NCBI GenBank assembly: GCA_003439945.1
Contig: QVRM01000423.1
Location: 62,001-126,000, forward strand
Length of the DNA stretch: 64,000 nucleotides
Origin: Dermanyssus gallinae
Taxonomy: Eukaryota; Arthropoda; Arachnida; Mesostigmata; Dermanyssidae
Direction of reading: 5' to 3'
The translations under genes and the position numbers were made by a program. The notes below the pieces were generated by a model. It was not told the origin of the DNA. It searched no databases and saw only the letters and a program-made list of their open reading frames with translations. Below are positions 36,391 through 48,249 of this stretch, in pieces (the stretch's first letter is position 1; every line of letters starts with the position of its first letter).

Positions 36391-36470
36391 GCAGCAGCAA
36401 CAACAACAACAACAACAGCAGCAGCAACAGCAACAGCAACAACAGCAGCAGCAGCAACAACAACAACGTT
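36391..36470. repeat. (CAG/CAA)n microsatellite
   Basis: About 27 CAG and CAA triplets. Translated it would give Gln, Ser/Asn or Cys runs depending on frame. No surrounding coding evidence supports a polyglutamine protein. Confidence 0.9.
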
Positions 36471-38776
36471 CAGAGCCACTAATGAACACGCACATACAAA
36501 TCAGATGGGAAGCATGCAACGGTTTGTCCTGTCACAGCGTGTGAGAGAAAAGCGGCCAAAATGTTACTTACGAACGATACTTCGGATTGAATCTAACTAG
36601 GAAGTGCACAGATCCTTGCGGAGGTCTCCTTTCTGGTGCCACAGGTTGCGGGTGGTTGAGGGTGATTTCATTCAATGCCGATGAATCTCGATGTATCTTG
36701 CTGGTACAGGCTATGATGATGATCCCTGAGGACCGACCATTAGGCATCAGATGGCAATGATAATAAAAAATAATGCTGGGTTACAGAGAAGCTCGAGGGA
36801 GGTATGGAAATAAGTAGTAAGACGCGACAATAATTACAGAGTTGCGAAGCTAGTTAGTGAAGGCCATAGATGAAAAATCAAACTAATGGTGCTTTTAGAC
36901 AACAGGTAAGGGTTAAGAAAGCTTTATATAACCGCTAAAATCCTGTGTTAATGCTCAAACTTTTCCGACTCTTTTAGTTTATCTATTCTGTTTTGTGTTT
37001 CGCACAACGGAAGGTTCGGTGAGCATGGGTACAGTTTTTTTTGTAAACTATTTAATAAAACCGTTTAGATCAAGCGCTCCGAATGCAAACTGCGTTGAAC
37101 AAAGCCGAAGTGTTTAGAAAACGTGAAAGAGATTTTAATAACCCACACAGAGCTCAACATAAAGCAATTCCAGGCTTAGAAACACTAAAGTGTCGGCCTG
37201 AACTACAACGAAGGTCTCTCGCGTACAGAGGACTTTGCGTGGAGACGGCTGTCTCGGGATGCAGTGCATCAGCGAAGCTAGGAATGAGTACAAAGTATGA
37301 AAGTACACCATGTGCTAATATTCGCCTAGATTTTCAAGAAGGGATAGCAATGTACCTAACTATTCAAGTACAGTGGTCATTGGAGGATAGCAACACTTAA
37401 CAATTGCAGCACTATTGACACTAACAGATTAGTCTTTGTAGGCTAGGAGATATAATCAGACGGCAATCTAGCTGGGCACCAAAGAAAGGTTAAAATCCGA
37501 AACTGGAGGGAGTTTCCAGGCCGATAGCATTTACGTATCTGAGCTCTAGTCAGGGTAGCAGGTGTTGGCTAGCGCGCTAAGCCGTTCTGCGCAGCCGGTA
37601 GATTTTGTGCCATCCGTAGAAGGAATGACTGTACCGATAAATGTAAAGCAAATCAAATCGTTCAAAAGAGGATCAGCTTCCCCAGGAGATGTACGAGTAC
37701 ACCGCGATTCTCCGATGTTATGGTGCCAATGCGGCAACTCTTAAAAAAGAGCGGCATTGAAATGGAAACAAAAGCAGAAGCATGCGTGCCATTTAAATAG
37801 AAAGCAGGAGAAGCGTATGTTAAGCGTTAGCGAATCTAACAAAATCTAGCCCGATAATCACGTCGAACTTTGTAGCAACAAACGCATCCGAAACGGGGAT
37901 ATGAGCAGTGCTGTTGCGAACAAAATAGGGAGTTGCCAGTTGTGCGTGGCCCCGTTACGCTGCGCAAAGACGCCACTTTTTGAGGGATAGCGAAGCACTG
38001 CGCTGTTGTGTGCTTTTGCTGAAAGTAGAACGCTGGTACGCTATTTTTATAGGGGAGACATTTCCAATTGAGAACCGATTTCGGCGTTTGTGACACTGCT
38101 TGGAGCATAAGAAGCAGGTAGAGCACTGATGCGTACATTGAGATGGGTAGAACGGCTAAGAATCTGTAATTATGAGATAAAGCACCGATATGCTACCGAC
38201 CGAGACATAATATGTAATAAGAGAGGTGGAGCAGAAACTCACAGCAGCTAAAGTAAAAATATCGTGTATGGGTTTTACCCGCTTACTTCCGAGACCTTTG
38301 GCGGGCCGGGCCGGGCCTATCTACCTACTGTTTGCTGCAAAAGGTCGGGAGAGCGGCTGATTATAGCCAGCGAAAATGAATCTCGCTGGATGCGCAATGG
38401 GGCAATGTGACCTCGGTTCTCTGGGGAACTCTCCACTGATGGCTGGCCCCTACACTGAACCCCCGTAACAGTGTACATGTTTGCAGGGGCCCGAATGTTA
38501 TGTCCCACCTCTAAGGACAAATAAAAGTACATATTTGAAAATACAAAAACGGAAAGACTATAACCGCGGACTTCGGACGAGGTAGCGGGCCAGTTAGCAG
38601 CCGATGAAGAGAGGCAAGCCAAATGCTCACAAACATGAACAAGCACGAACGCCGCCCATGGACCCTAGTTATACGTAAGCAAGATCTGTTGTATGGCCGG
38701 GCACTGATTACGAGGATACATTTGGAAAGCACACAACGTTGTTGGGCTTTGTGTGCTAATATATAATAGAGTAGTT

Positions 38777-38780
<4 letters not shown>
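36471..38780. other. No gene recognised
   Basis: Only short frames without family features. The G-rich patch near 38300-38320 (GGGCCGGGCCGGG) is notable but unexplained. Confidence 0.4.

Positions 38781-38784
<4 letters not shown>

Positions 38785-38822
<38 letters not shown>
38785..38822. repeat. (TA)n microsatellite
   Basis: Continuous TA run directly abutting the SINE head that starts at about 38826. Confidence 0.95.
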
Positions 38823-38825
<3 letters not shown>

Positions 38826-38945
38826 TAGCGGCGGTGGCTTAGGCGGCTAACGCGCCGTTCGAAAACGGGGCGTTGCCATGGCAACCACGGTTAGCAAAAC
38901 ATCGCTTGTTCGAGCCCTGGCCGTGCTGGTAGAATTTTTTGGACG
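38826..38945 (+). mobile_element. tRNA-like SINE head (family 3)
   Basis: GTGGCTTAGGCGGCTAACGCG resembles a tRNA D-arm/box A. TTGTTCGAGCCCTGG about 75 bases on resembles box B. The acceptor ends do not pair, so it is not a working tRNA. It follows a (TA)n run, as other SINEs here do. Confidence 0.6.
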
Positions 38946-39099
38946 TGGTTGTCATTGCCTTGTTGCTACATACCTCTGCTGGAGAAAGCCTATATAATTC
39001 CAGTACGAGAACGCGATGACGATAGATGCATTTAGACGCTATCGTGCCACAGGCAACTTAGCCCATTACGCGCGTCTAAAAATGTAGTTGTCAGAGCGT

Positions 39100-39135
<36 letters not shown>

Positions 39136-39949
39136 CCCGTTTGCGCAGGCATCTAATCAGACAGTCACACAAGATACGGTGGGATAGCCTAGCTGCACAA
39201 GTGGGGCATGTTAAACCCGAAGAGTAGATAAGGACGCACATTCATAAGGAAAATGAAGACGACGGAAAAGCAGCACGCAACCCATAGACCCTGCATGATG
39301 GTCAGCTGTGGCGCTGGGATAACTTAAGACGGAGTAGGCCAGCCGGAGTAAGCAACGAGCTCGAATGGTCGTGAATGTTTATAAAAAGCAAGGAGAATGG
39401 CAGCCGGACAAACGCAACTTTAAAGAAACGAGTGTCTTGGTAGAGAGCTTATCTATCTCGATTAAAAGTGAACCAAGCATAACAGACAACAAGAAAGGCT
39501 TGAGATAATCGGAAGAGATTTGAGTGAGCTAGTAGGCGCGGCAAAGGAATGGCCCCGCCAACTGGACATATCTTAGCACAGATGTCGCGTCTAGCGATGA
39601 TGTGGGAGAGACTCTTGAATCCGATCCCATGCACTATGGTGACGCTAGTATGAAACACATATTGAAGTGCATGTTACGCGCAAAAATACGGCTGACTATA
39701 ACGCAGGATATACGAGTACGTGATATACGTACTTCTGCTTTTTTATTACCCCTATTGAGTGACTGTATTTCTATTTTCCTAACAATTGTGTACCGTTTGG
39801 AACCTCCTTTCCCACCTTGCGGACTTTTTTCTCAAGAAAGTTCTTTGGGGAGGTTTAGGATTTAAAATACATATACGTGCGATTGAGTAAAGGCATAACA
39901 AGAGTTGGTTAGCCCCCTAACATGCTCACGCTCAGACAACGTGAGGCTC

Positions 39950-40500
39950 AGTCACCAAACGACAAGTCTCGCAGGCAAACCAGGATTAAGGCAATACCCA
40001 CTAAAACTATACATATATAGACGGCAGTGCCTACATATATGTATCCTCCTTAAGATGACCCTCCAAACTACTGGATCTTTAACGCTGAAGGGTAACCATA
40101 CACAGGCGGCGGGGAAGTCTCGGATGTTTTTAATCGTTAGGTCCTGCTTGCCGCGCGTTGGTAACAGCTCTAGGACGCTTTCCAGCAGTTTTCTTATTCC
40201 TGCTTCTTCTTTTGTTCTCATGATACGTGGAATGAGCTTTGCAAGCGCGTCCCGGTTTGTAACCGGCGTGAGCACGTGCGTGACTAGCTCTTTCACCGTG
40301 GCCTCCATGGGGATGCCTCGTCTGGTCTCGGCCAATGGGGCGCATTGCCGGACGGCATGTTCCGGAGAGTCCACCTCGTCGCAGTACAAGCACTCCGTTG
40401 AGTCCGGGTTAGATACACCTGGAAATCGCCGTAGCCTGTGACAACCTGGGTCAGGAATGAAGTTTCTCACGGGCTCCCTAGTTGCCCATCCGGGATGCTA
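39950..40500 (-). mobile_element. R1-like LINE C-terminal zinc domain
   Basis: An open minus-strand frame of about 170 residues contains CLYCDEVDSPEHAVRQC (C-x2-C-x7-H-x4-C), the gag-less C-terminal zinc motif of R1-type ORF2, preceded by FIPDPGCHRLRRFPGVSNPD. The reverse transcriptase is absent, so this is a 3' fragment. Confidence 0.7.
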
Positions 40501-41385
40501 TCCCACTCCTTCTACCACCGATCAAGTGTCACCTCGCGGTCTTGCACTAACTCCCTATCGACTGCGGATTTAACTAGCCCCACCTGTGCCGCTTCGCGGC
40601 GAACAACATAATCTTTTTGCACCAGTTGATTGCATCCGTGCGAGTGGCTTAAGACGTCGGTTTATCAAGTGAGTGTTGTAGACCTGAGAACACGTACCGG
40701 TCGTCCGTAATTCAAAGCGAAGCATACGATGCCCGAGACGAAGCTAGCGTTTAGACAAGAGTGGCCCTGTAATAAACATCATCTATGCGTATGCTCACCA
40801 TTAACAAATCAAAATTTCGCGCGCTGATATAGCTGAAATTCTAGTAGCTAAAGCTATAACAGCTGATATAACTGAAAATATAATAGCTGAGGGTAATGCT
40901 GTCGCTGCCCCGCTGCCGTCGCTGCTACTACCTGAGGATACGCGAAACTGTACCGGTTGCGTTAATTAACCAATTAACCAACGTGCATATCTAACTGATG
41001 GTGGTGAGGCGGCCTTTAAAATGACTACCGACCTTGATCCTTGTACATATTTGCGTCGTTTGAATTGTCTGATGTAGTCGTTTGGCAGTAGTTTGTGTTT
41101 ATCTGTGTATGTGTGTATATATATTGTCATCCTCCGTTCCTTTCCTCTGTGCCTCGGTGATTCAGGGTCATCATGCGTTAATCTGTCGGCACGCGTTTCT
41201 GCGCAATTTGTCGTGTACCAACGGACGCATCCGTGCAACGATGCCATCCCTATACGTTGCCCATGTGCTGTTACTCGGCCAACTATGTGCAGGCAAGTTT
41301 CCGGGCCAGGACCTAAACGCAGGCGGTGCACACTTGTGCGCAGCTATATATACATACGCAGTATAGGCGTTCATATTGTCGAGCC

Positions 41386-41475
41386 CGGTGGTGTGGTGCA
41401 TTCACCTGCGTCTCGCGACCGGCGAAGACACATAGGTGCGCGGATTCGAGCCCCACCGTTGCACATTTGTATTTA
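41386..41475 (+). mobile_element. tRNA-like SINE head (family 4)
   Basis: GGTGGTGTGGTGCATTCACC resembles a D-arm/box A. GGATTCGAGCCCC about 40 bases on resembles box B. CGGTGG and CCACCG at the ends pair partly. It could be a tRNA pseudogene rather than a SINE. Confidence 0.5.
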
Positions 41476-42039
41476 CAGGTGTCCGTCTTTGAAGCAATGC
41501 AAAAAGTCCCGTAGACGTTAAATCTTGACTGAGAATCAGCCCGAATTTTTTTATAAGCGTTTATATGCAACTCCTAAACACCTGCCATGTGGACGTCCAA
41601 ATCTGTAAGCTTGTGCCAGTCATCGACACTTCTCCGACACAGAAGAAAAGTTTGTGCGCTCACGTTCAGCTCTAAGAGTTTGTGAACATGGTGAACCGAT
41701 TTCCTCTCCGGTGCATGCTAGTCCATAATAAGCAGCTGAAATGGACTCAACCCCCGCCCTGACAACGACAGTGTCTCTCTACGAAGAGAAACAACGCAAT
41801 GACTTCATGAAAATTTTGTCGCTATTTCGAGGTGCGACCGACTGCTGGAGCTTAAGCTGTTCGTACTGCGGTAGGTATATATATTATATATCCGAAGCGC
41901 CCGGGAAAGGGAGAAGACTATCGCCGCGGCAAAGATGAGCGGATCCGGGATATCCAGACCCCTTTTGGGGTCGGTAGTTGTGTCTGTCTTTGAGCGGAAG
42001 GTGCCAGCGATAAATTAAGAAGAGCCTTAAGGGCGTTTT

Positions 42040-43960
42040 GAGTTAACACGTTTAATAGACGCAAATCGTTTAACATGTTAGATCTTCAGAGAAGAAGGTG
42101 GGTGACCCTCGTAGCTGAGAACAAAGATCGAAGTAAAAAACGCGCGGTGAGTGGCGCGAGGCTGTCGGTGACGTCCTTCAGCTTGTTCTGCCATTTTTCA
42201 ATTGCGTGTGCAAGCCCTTCCGGGCGGAATCAATCACGCACAGAACGTAGTCGACAATCATGTGTACATCGTGCCCCAGCACACCGAATGTTTAGTGGGT
42301 TTCTAAGAGAGTCAACTAGCTCTTTGATGCTCAGGCAAAACAGATGGGGGGCAAAGGATCAACCTTTTGCAGCCCCGTGGCCGAAGCTATAAGATCATCT
42401 GGTAGGGCCAGGTAAGAAGCGGTACGCTTCAATCAAGGTACGGTACGCTTGATTGACATGGTGCGTTAGCTGGAGGCAGTGTGTCGCGACCGCATTCAAG
42501 AGGTGATCCCGTCTCACAGTGTTTGTTGAATGCGTTCTTGCAATTAAGCTTCACGAGTACCCCAGGAGGTGTGCGTGAATTGATGACAGCTCGGGCGGCA
42601 TATACCGCGGCCTCAGCCCCGGCTGGTTCGGCAAAGCCAAGCTGGTGAGAGCCCGTTGCCTCGCCAATTTTATCTCTGGCTCGATTACAGGCAATCTTTA
42701 TGGCTAGCCTGCGTACAGTGCAGGAGCAAGCAATCGGCCTCACTAGCCCGTCATTTTCTGTAAGGCGAATGGCCTCGCTCCAAAGATTATAGGTAGCAGT
42801 TGAAATGTAGGGGCGCACCACAGAAATATGTCGACGACTTTTGCGAGTGAGCCCGCCAGCCGACCGGCTGTGTCCCCAAAGCCGGAGATAGCAAGTTCAT
42901 TAGCAGTCGGGGCCGTATGAAGTCAAGACCCCGGCGGATCGGGCTTGAACTCCTTGAAAAACTTTTGACCGCGGCTACAACTTCTTCCCCTGACGTGGTG
43001 CAGGAAAGCGGAAGACTGGGAGGGACTGGCCAGCCTAAATCTAGCGGAACCGGAGAATGTTTTTGTGAAAGGCTGTCAGGGGATCCGTGCTGGGAGTCAG
43101 GACCTTCAATAATCCGATCAGCCGAGAATTAAAAAAAAAACATTTTAAGGAGGTTGTTTTTAATTATCTATCATCATTCGTCCCCTACGGCTTGGAACTC
43201 ACCGTGAGGTCCATTTTCAATGCACCGGGGGCCGGGCATATCGAGATATCTAGAGTTTTTCCAACAGTCCTTGTTGCAGCATGACCGCTGACTCTCAGCG
43301 GTATGGTCTATCATCTATTCTCAATCACGTAAAGAAAATTCGATCAACAACAGGGATCGAACCGGCGACACCCCGGTGATGACAACCATTATTAGCGCAC
43401 TAGTCCCCTAGACCACGCCGCCACGATCCGACCAGCCTGGCGGCGCCTGACATATCGCCCTTGGTTAGCTTAAGAACAATCTGACAAGCGCGATTATTCG
43501 TGGAAGTACGGTTTCGTGTAGAGACCGGAGTTACGATCTCGGATAGGTGCAATCCGTTGGACGATCTCGGATGGGTGCAATCCGCGTAGATTATGGCGGA
43601 TTATAACAGAGAGTGATTGGGTGTCATTGTGGGTGGAAGGAAGACGAAGAACCACTGGCGCAAGCGAGGAGAGCGCACACCATGCATCGTCTTTGTTATC
43701 GGCTGTGACCCCCATGATGACGTTTGCCAGGGCCTCCGCTACCTGCTTTCTTGCCGGTTTTGGGACGATCCTTAAGTGTCTTAACTTCTTTGCTGCACCC
43801 TGGATATCTCCGATGGGGCGGGCGGGTTGCTATGTGTTGTTGTCGATTGGTGTGGGCGTAAGTGTAGATATGTTTAAAGAGGCCGATGGATGTTTGGCTG
43901 CTATATGCCTGGTGAGCTCTTTTCTTGTGTACTGTCCGTTGCATAGTGGCCAAGCTATTC
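42040..43960 (-). mobile_element. Second-type LINE: reverse transcriptase remnants, split by a SINE
   Basis: On the minus strand, with frame changes: EEVVAAVKSFS and GLDFIRPRLL (fingers), RPIACSCTVRRLAIKIACNR, QLGFAEPAGAEAAVYAAR, VLVKLNCKNAFN (palm aspartate replaced by Asn in this copy), and PHLFCLSIKELVDSLRNPLN. The order fits the reverse transcriptase type with a RPIAVGxTLRRL / QLGVxxxGGxEAAVHAxR / KLDFKNAFN signature, distinct from the R1-like copies. A family 1 SINE lies within it at 43130-43435; DNA on its far side (to about 43960) may be the linker before the reverse transcriptase. Confidence 0.7.
43130..43435 (-). mobile_element. tRNA-derived SINE (family 1)
   Basis: Complete copy. 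On the minus strand the head reads GGCGTGGTCTAGGGGACTAG with a box B of CCGGTTCGATCCC, then the family body, ending in AATTAAAAACAACCTCCTTA. It lies inside the LINE remnant. Confidence 0.88.
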
Positions 43961-44467
43961 GCTGTGAGTATGCCGACGACCCTAACCCTATATGGCTAAA
44001 TTACTCGGGTCCGGTTCCATCATTTTTGCATTATCTGTTTAAGGATCTTCAACAAAGGCAATTGCTGCAGGAGGGGTTCTAAAACCACCACTAAAGCTTT
44101 ACGCTTGTCCAACAGATCGGATATGCCCTTGCTTTCCTTTTTATCTTTTAAATTAGTCTTAGTGGCTGTAATAATGTTTAGTAGCAACGAATATATAAAG
44201 CGCGTGCAGCCATGATGACCATTGTGTCATATGTGCATTATAGTATTACGGGAAATATAAACGCCACGACCATCTCAAATTAGCAATATCGTTGTCTATA
44301 ATTGTTATTTGGTTTACATTCACAACGTGGACAACAAACCGACGAAAGGTTTATGGCACCGTTCATGGAGTTACGAAACTTTGCTTCAGACTAATCTCAA
44401 TATTGTCTTTATTCGCCTTCCTAAGGGATCCTGCTAACCGCCTACAAGTAGACACGCATGCATCCAC

Positions 44468-44501
<34 letters not shown>

Positions 44502-46185
44502 ACTACTTCTTAGTAAGGCTAGCGTGTCTTTAATTTAATCTAAATTAATTAATGTTGCATTGTCTGATTACCTAAGACAAGCACTAGCCATACGCCTTCA
44601 CGCGTCCACCAAATGTAGATTATGAGAAAAACACAATGCTAAAGAGCACTGCTAAAGGGACAAATCTGTCCGCTCGATTGCGACCAACCTGGTAGTCACA
44701 GCATTGTTGCAAACAAATTGGCAGTGCATGCTTCACCTGGAGCTCAGAATATGTGGTCTAGGTCTTAAGTGTGAGGCCTCGGCTCTCTTACATATAAAGG
44801 TAATTTTGACTGTAAATTGTGGACGTTTAAATTGCACGGCCTTTCATTATAAAGCTCTATGTGCTACGTCTAGCCTAAATCAAGGTTAACTTTCCGCAGG
44901 CTACGCCTAAGTACCCCGATGCAGCAAGTTGACTGCACACGTTCTGGATAAGGTTTAATACTATTTTAGTAGAGCCCTTAAAAGGAGGAACGTATTTTTT
45001 CGAACGATTTCATTGACGAAGAACAGAAAAAGTCATACGACGCTTTATTAAATCTAAGCAGAACAGATATAAAAATAGTAGCTGTAAAATTGCCATGCTG
45101 TCAAAAAAATGCTATTCACGGCTTTAATCAAGTACTTCCTTATAAGAAGGATTTCACGATACCATCGATTGTAGACGTCTGTAAGCGTCTAGCAATAATG
45201 CGGCAAAGCGGGTGGGCAAATTACAGATACGACTCAAGTCTGTAATGCAAAGCAAACCTTAATTCGTACTGCAGCTAGCAATCATCTAAACTTAATGAAT
45301 AAAAATAGTATAAACAGACGCTCAGTTACGGCTTATCACCACATGTGCTCTAGAAATTCACATTTTCTGTATAGATAATGAGCTAACGAAGACGCGCTGC
45401 GTCGAGTAGTCGGGCAGCATGTATGTAGAGTGGCACTAAATTTTGATCGAGCGTTCATCATGTGAATCGATTAGCAAAAACTTAGATATTGTGCATGCAA
45501 TCGATTGGCAAAAACTTAGATATTGTGCCTTAAATGTCGACATTGTGCAAGATTAGATTATATAGGTTTGTGTGTGTATAAAATACTGTGATTATACTTG
45601 ACAGATGCAGGTGATCCAACCATAGGTATTTTTAATGAAATATGACTTTGACATAAATAATGACAGATTGCCTGTTAAAGAGCATGTCAATAAAACAACC
45701 TGATGATGCTGATGATATGCGCTCTCTCCAAGACAGGACTCTTCGGGTTAACACACATTAGTAAAGGTGTGACGCTTTATTGTGTAACAAAAAGTGCAAC
45801 AAAGTTCAAAAAGGCATCATCAAGCACGAACGCAACACGCTTGGCATGCGTTACTTTTTTTCACGGTCGAACACAATGGCGGGGTCACATTCGCACTCAC
45901 ACTCACTCTGCCCGCTCTCTGCAGTTACCTGCTGCTGAGAGGGGGTGAGTTTGATAGAGCGAGCGAGAGAGAGAGAGCGAAAGACAGAGAGCTTAAATAC
46001 GATACTTACGCACACTAAAGACACTTTTTCCACAGTAGTCAGGAGGCAACTGGGCTTTCAAGGTAAAGGGTAGTTAGTTGAGTAGTGGCAGCCAGCCGTC
46101 GTTGCACAGAGCTCACCACCACCGTCCGCTTGGTCGGTGAACCACCAAAATGACACGGACCGCGGACCACGGAGATCGATCAAGG
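43961..46185. other. No gene recognised; 3' flank of the first membrane-protein gene
   Basis: AT-rich; a (TA)n run at about 44470-44498; a 34-base tandem duplication at 45465-45529. TTTATT at 45776, AATAAA on the minus strand, could be the poly(A) signal of the gene ending at 46186, about 400 bases away. Confidence 0.4.
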
Positions 46186-46959
46186 CTACAAACTTGACGT
46201 TTCTCCGCCACTATCGCTACTGCCGCCGCCACCACCACCACCACCATTATTCTCTGTTCTCGCTGCTGTTCTGGCGGCGGCCTGTTTGACCGCCGAAGAC
46301 GACGACGGCCCGCAGCCGCTGCCCAACGCTTGTCGGGCAGGATGCAGAATCTTGCAGGGCTCGATCCGTTCGAGTGTGCGCAGCCACGAATACGCACAGA
46401 TGGCCATCAGCACGACGAACGCACAGATGAGCAGAAAGTGGAGCGCCGGTTCGGCAGCTGACGACCCATCGGAGCCGTCGCCGCCGCCGCCGTCTCTCGA
46501 CGTGTCGCTCGACTTCAGCCGGTAGAAAAGTTCGCAGTGGAAGTACCACTCGGGGTTCAGTGTCGGCGCGGGACAGTCGAGGATTCCTTCGGTGACCTCG
46601 TAGCCGGCCGGCATGAACGCCGTAAAGCAGTGCGGCTCTTGCCACCACCTCTTGAGTCGGAGGTCGACGATGCAGTACGCCGAATAGCGCAGCAGGCACG
46701 CCTCGGAGTAGCACCGCAATTGGCTGCCCGTCAGCGGCACGTACTGGAGATAGTCCGAGATGCCCTCGAGTGGCCGAATGTACGAAGGCTGTCTCACAGC
46801 TGCCGCAGCGGCTGCTGCTGCCGCTGCCGCCGCTTCGGTGTCGGCGACAGAGGTCATGGTGGCCCCCCCGGTCGCGTTTCCCGACACGATCGTCCAGCCG
46901 GCGAACCAGACTCGTATCCCGATGCCGGCCCACACGACGACGACCGAACGCTTCGTCAT
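46186..46959 (-). CDS. Cysteine-framework single-pass membrane protein A (unknown family)
   Basis: Intronless, 257 residues from the ATG at 46959. That start is chosen because the paralogue at 49915-50493 also begins MTK with a similar sequence context. Residues 4-25 are hydrophobic (signal peptide or anchor). Residues 43-54 are twelve alanines. Residues 75-149 form the conserved core with cysteines at 83, 88, 96, 111, 129 and 142, and the motifs PLTG, WW (105-106), CP and HCELFYRL. An acidic Gly/Ser/Asp linker follows (152-170). A membrane span lies at about 173-193. The cytoplasmic tail has H206-x2-RQ-x-L-x3-CG and then Ser, Ala and Gly-rich sequence. Predicted topology: core outside, tail inside. 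I do not recognise the family and assign no function. GC content is much higher than in the flanks. A longer in-frame start exists 16 residues upstream. Confidence 0.8.
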   Translation of the reverse strand: MTKRSVVVVWAGIGIRVWFAGWTIVSGNATGGATMTSVADTEAAAAAAAAAAAAVRQPSYIRPLEGISDYLQYVPLTGSQLRCYSEACLLRYSAYCIVDLRLKRWWQEPHCFTAFMPAGYEVTEGILDCPAPTLNPEWYFHCELFYRLKSSDTSRDGGGGDGSDGSSAAEPALHFLLICAFVVLMAICAYSWLRTLERIEPCKILHPARQALGSGCGPSSSSAVKQAAARTAARTENNGGGGGGGGSSDSGGETSSL

Positions 46960-47187
46960 TTCGCGACGAATAGCGCAACGCCCATACACCCATCCACACG
47001 CACGCACGGAACGAGAGAGCCAGTCGAGAGAGCTGTGATAGTGGCGGCGTGGTCTTTTTTTGCCGATGTTTTGGCGGGTCGTGTGAGACTAACGTAGGAG
47101 TGAGAGAGAGAGAGAGAGAGAGTACATGACTCAATCTAATTCCAGCGCACTACCCACTAAAAACCACCCCCAAGAACCCCCCCCCCC

Positions 47188-47484
47188 CCAGGTGGGCTAG
47201 TGCGCTAGTTGTCATAGTTGTCATCTACCGCCCCATTGTTGATCGAATTTTCGTTGAGCGATGCTCATTGAGAATAGGTGATAAACCATACCGCTGAGAG
47301 TCAGCGGCCATGATGCTGCTGCTGTTGCCACGAGAACTGTTGGGGAAACCCTAGATATCTCAACATGTCCGGCCCTCGCGGTGCATTGAAGATACATGTA
47401 CCACAACAGATAGAAATCCAAGTCCGTTGGGGACAAAAGATAGTCTAGAATTAAAAACAACCTCCTTAAAAATGTTTTAAAATT
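47188..47484 (+). mobile_element. tRNA-derived SINE (family 1)
   Basis: Plus-strand copy with a damaged head (GGCTAGTGCGCTAG kept, box B degraded), then TTGTTGATCGAATTTTCGTT, AACTGTTGGGGAAACCCTAG, ACATGTCCGGCCCTC, ending at AATTAAAAACAACCTCCTTA. It lies between the two membrane-protein genes. Confidence 0.85.
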
Positions 47485-47579
47485 CTAGTCGGCTGTAGTG
47501 ATGTGGCCGTAGTGTATTTCACTGCGGCTCTCGTGTTCATGGGTGTGTCGTCGTGTGCGGACTCGCGCGAATGCGTATT

Positions 47580-47581
<2 letters not shown>

Positions 47582-47630
<49 letters not shown>
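47582..47630. repeat. (TA)n microsatellite
   Basis: TA run of about 49 bases; another follows at about 47810-47835. Confidence 0.95.
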
Positions 47631-47636
<6 letters not shown>

Positions 47637-47809
47637 GGCATCCAGACGGGATGACACTTACACCATTCGAGCGAGGCAAAATGCCGGTTTGGGATGCAAC
47701 CGTTACCGACTCTCTAGCGCCTTCTATGGTCGGTGGCGGCGCATCCGAAGCTGGTTATGCAGTTCACCTTGCGAAGACTAGCAAACCAAGAGAAAATACT
47801 CATTCGTCG

Positions 47810-47840
<31 letters not shown>

Positions 47841-48026
47841 CATAACATGAATAAGAAATTCTACTAAACACCGTTATGTAATATGAAGGATGTTGACACA
47901 CTCACAAGAGCGGGCAGACACGGGCGATAGCCTTTTCTGCAAAATGCCCTGAATAGTTACAATTGTTTAAATGTATGTAATTATGGAAATTTCAAGCTCA
48001 ATTGAAAACAGTCCCATAAAAAAATC

Positions 48027-48146
<120 letters not shown>

Positions 48147-48249
48147 TTACTACAACCCAAATCGGAAAATATCAAGAAATATCGCTTCGAAAGTGTACGC
48201 GTTGTACAAGCTTACTGTTTACGAGTTCCGCTTTTTCGCGCATAGTCAA

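Noticed and set aside
36243..36519. Polyglutamine/polyserine protein from the CAG/CAA tract
   Set aside because: All three frames are open through the repeat and no frame shows domain or splice evidence outside it.
43621..44082. Plus-strand 153-residue frame as a host gene
   Set aside because: It has no family features and lies opposite probable LINE linker sequence.
46247..47134. Open minus-strand frame of 295 residues overlapping membrane-protein gene A
   Set aside because: It is a GC-rich shadow frame. The other frame has a conserved paralogue, a signal peptide and a membrane span.
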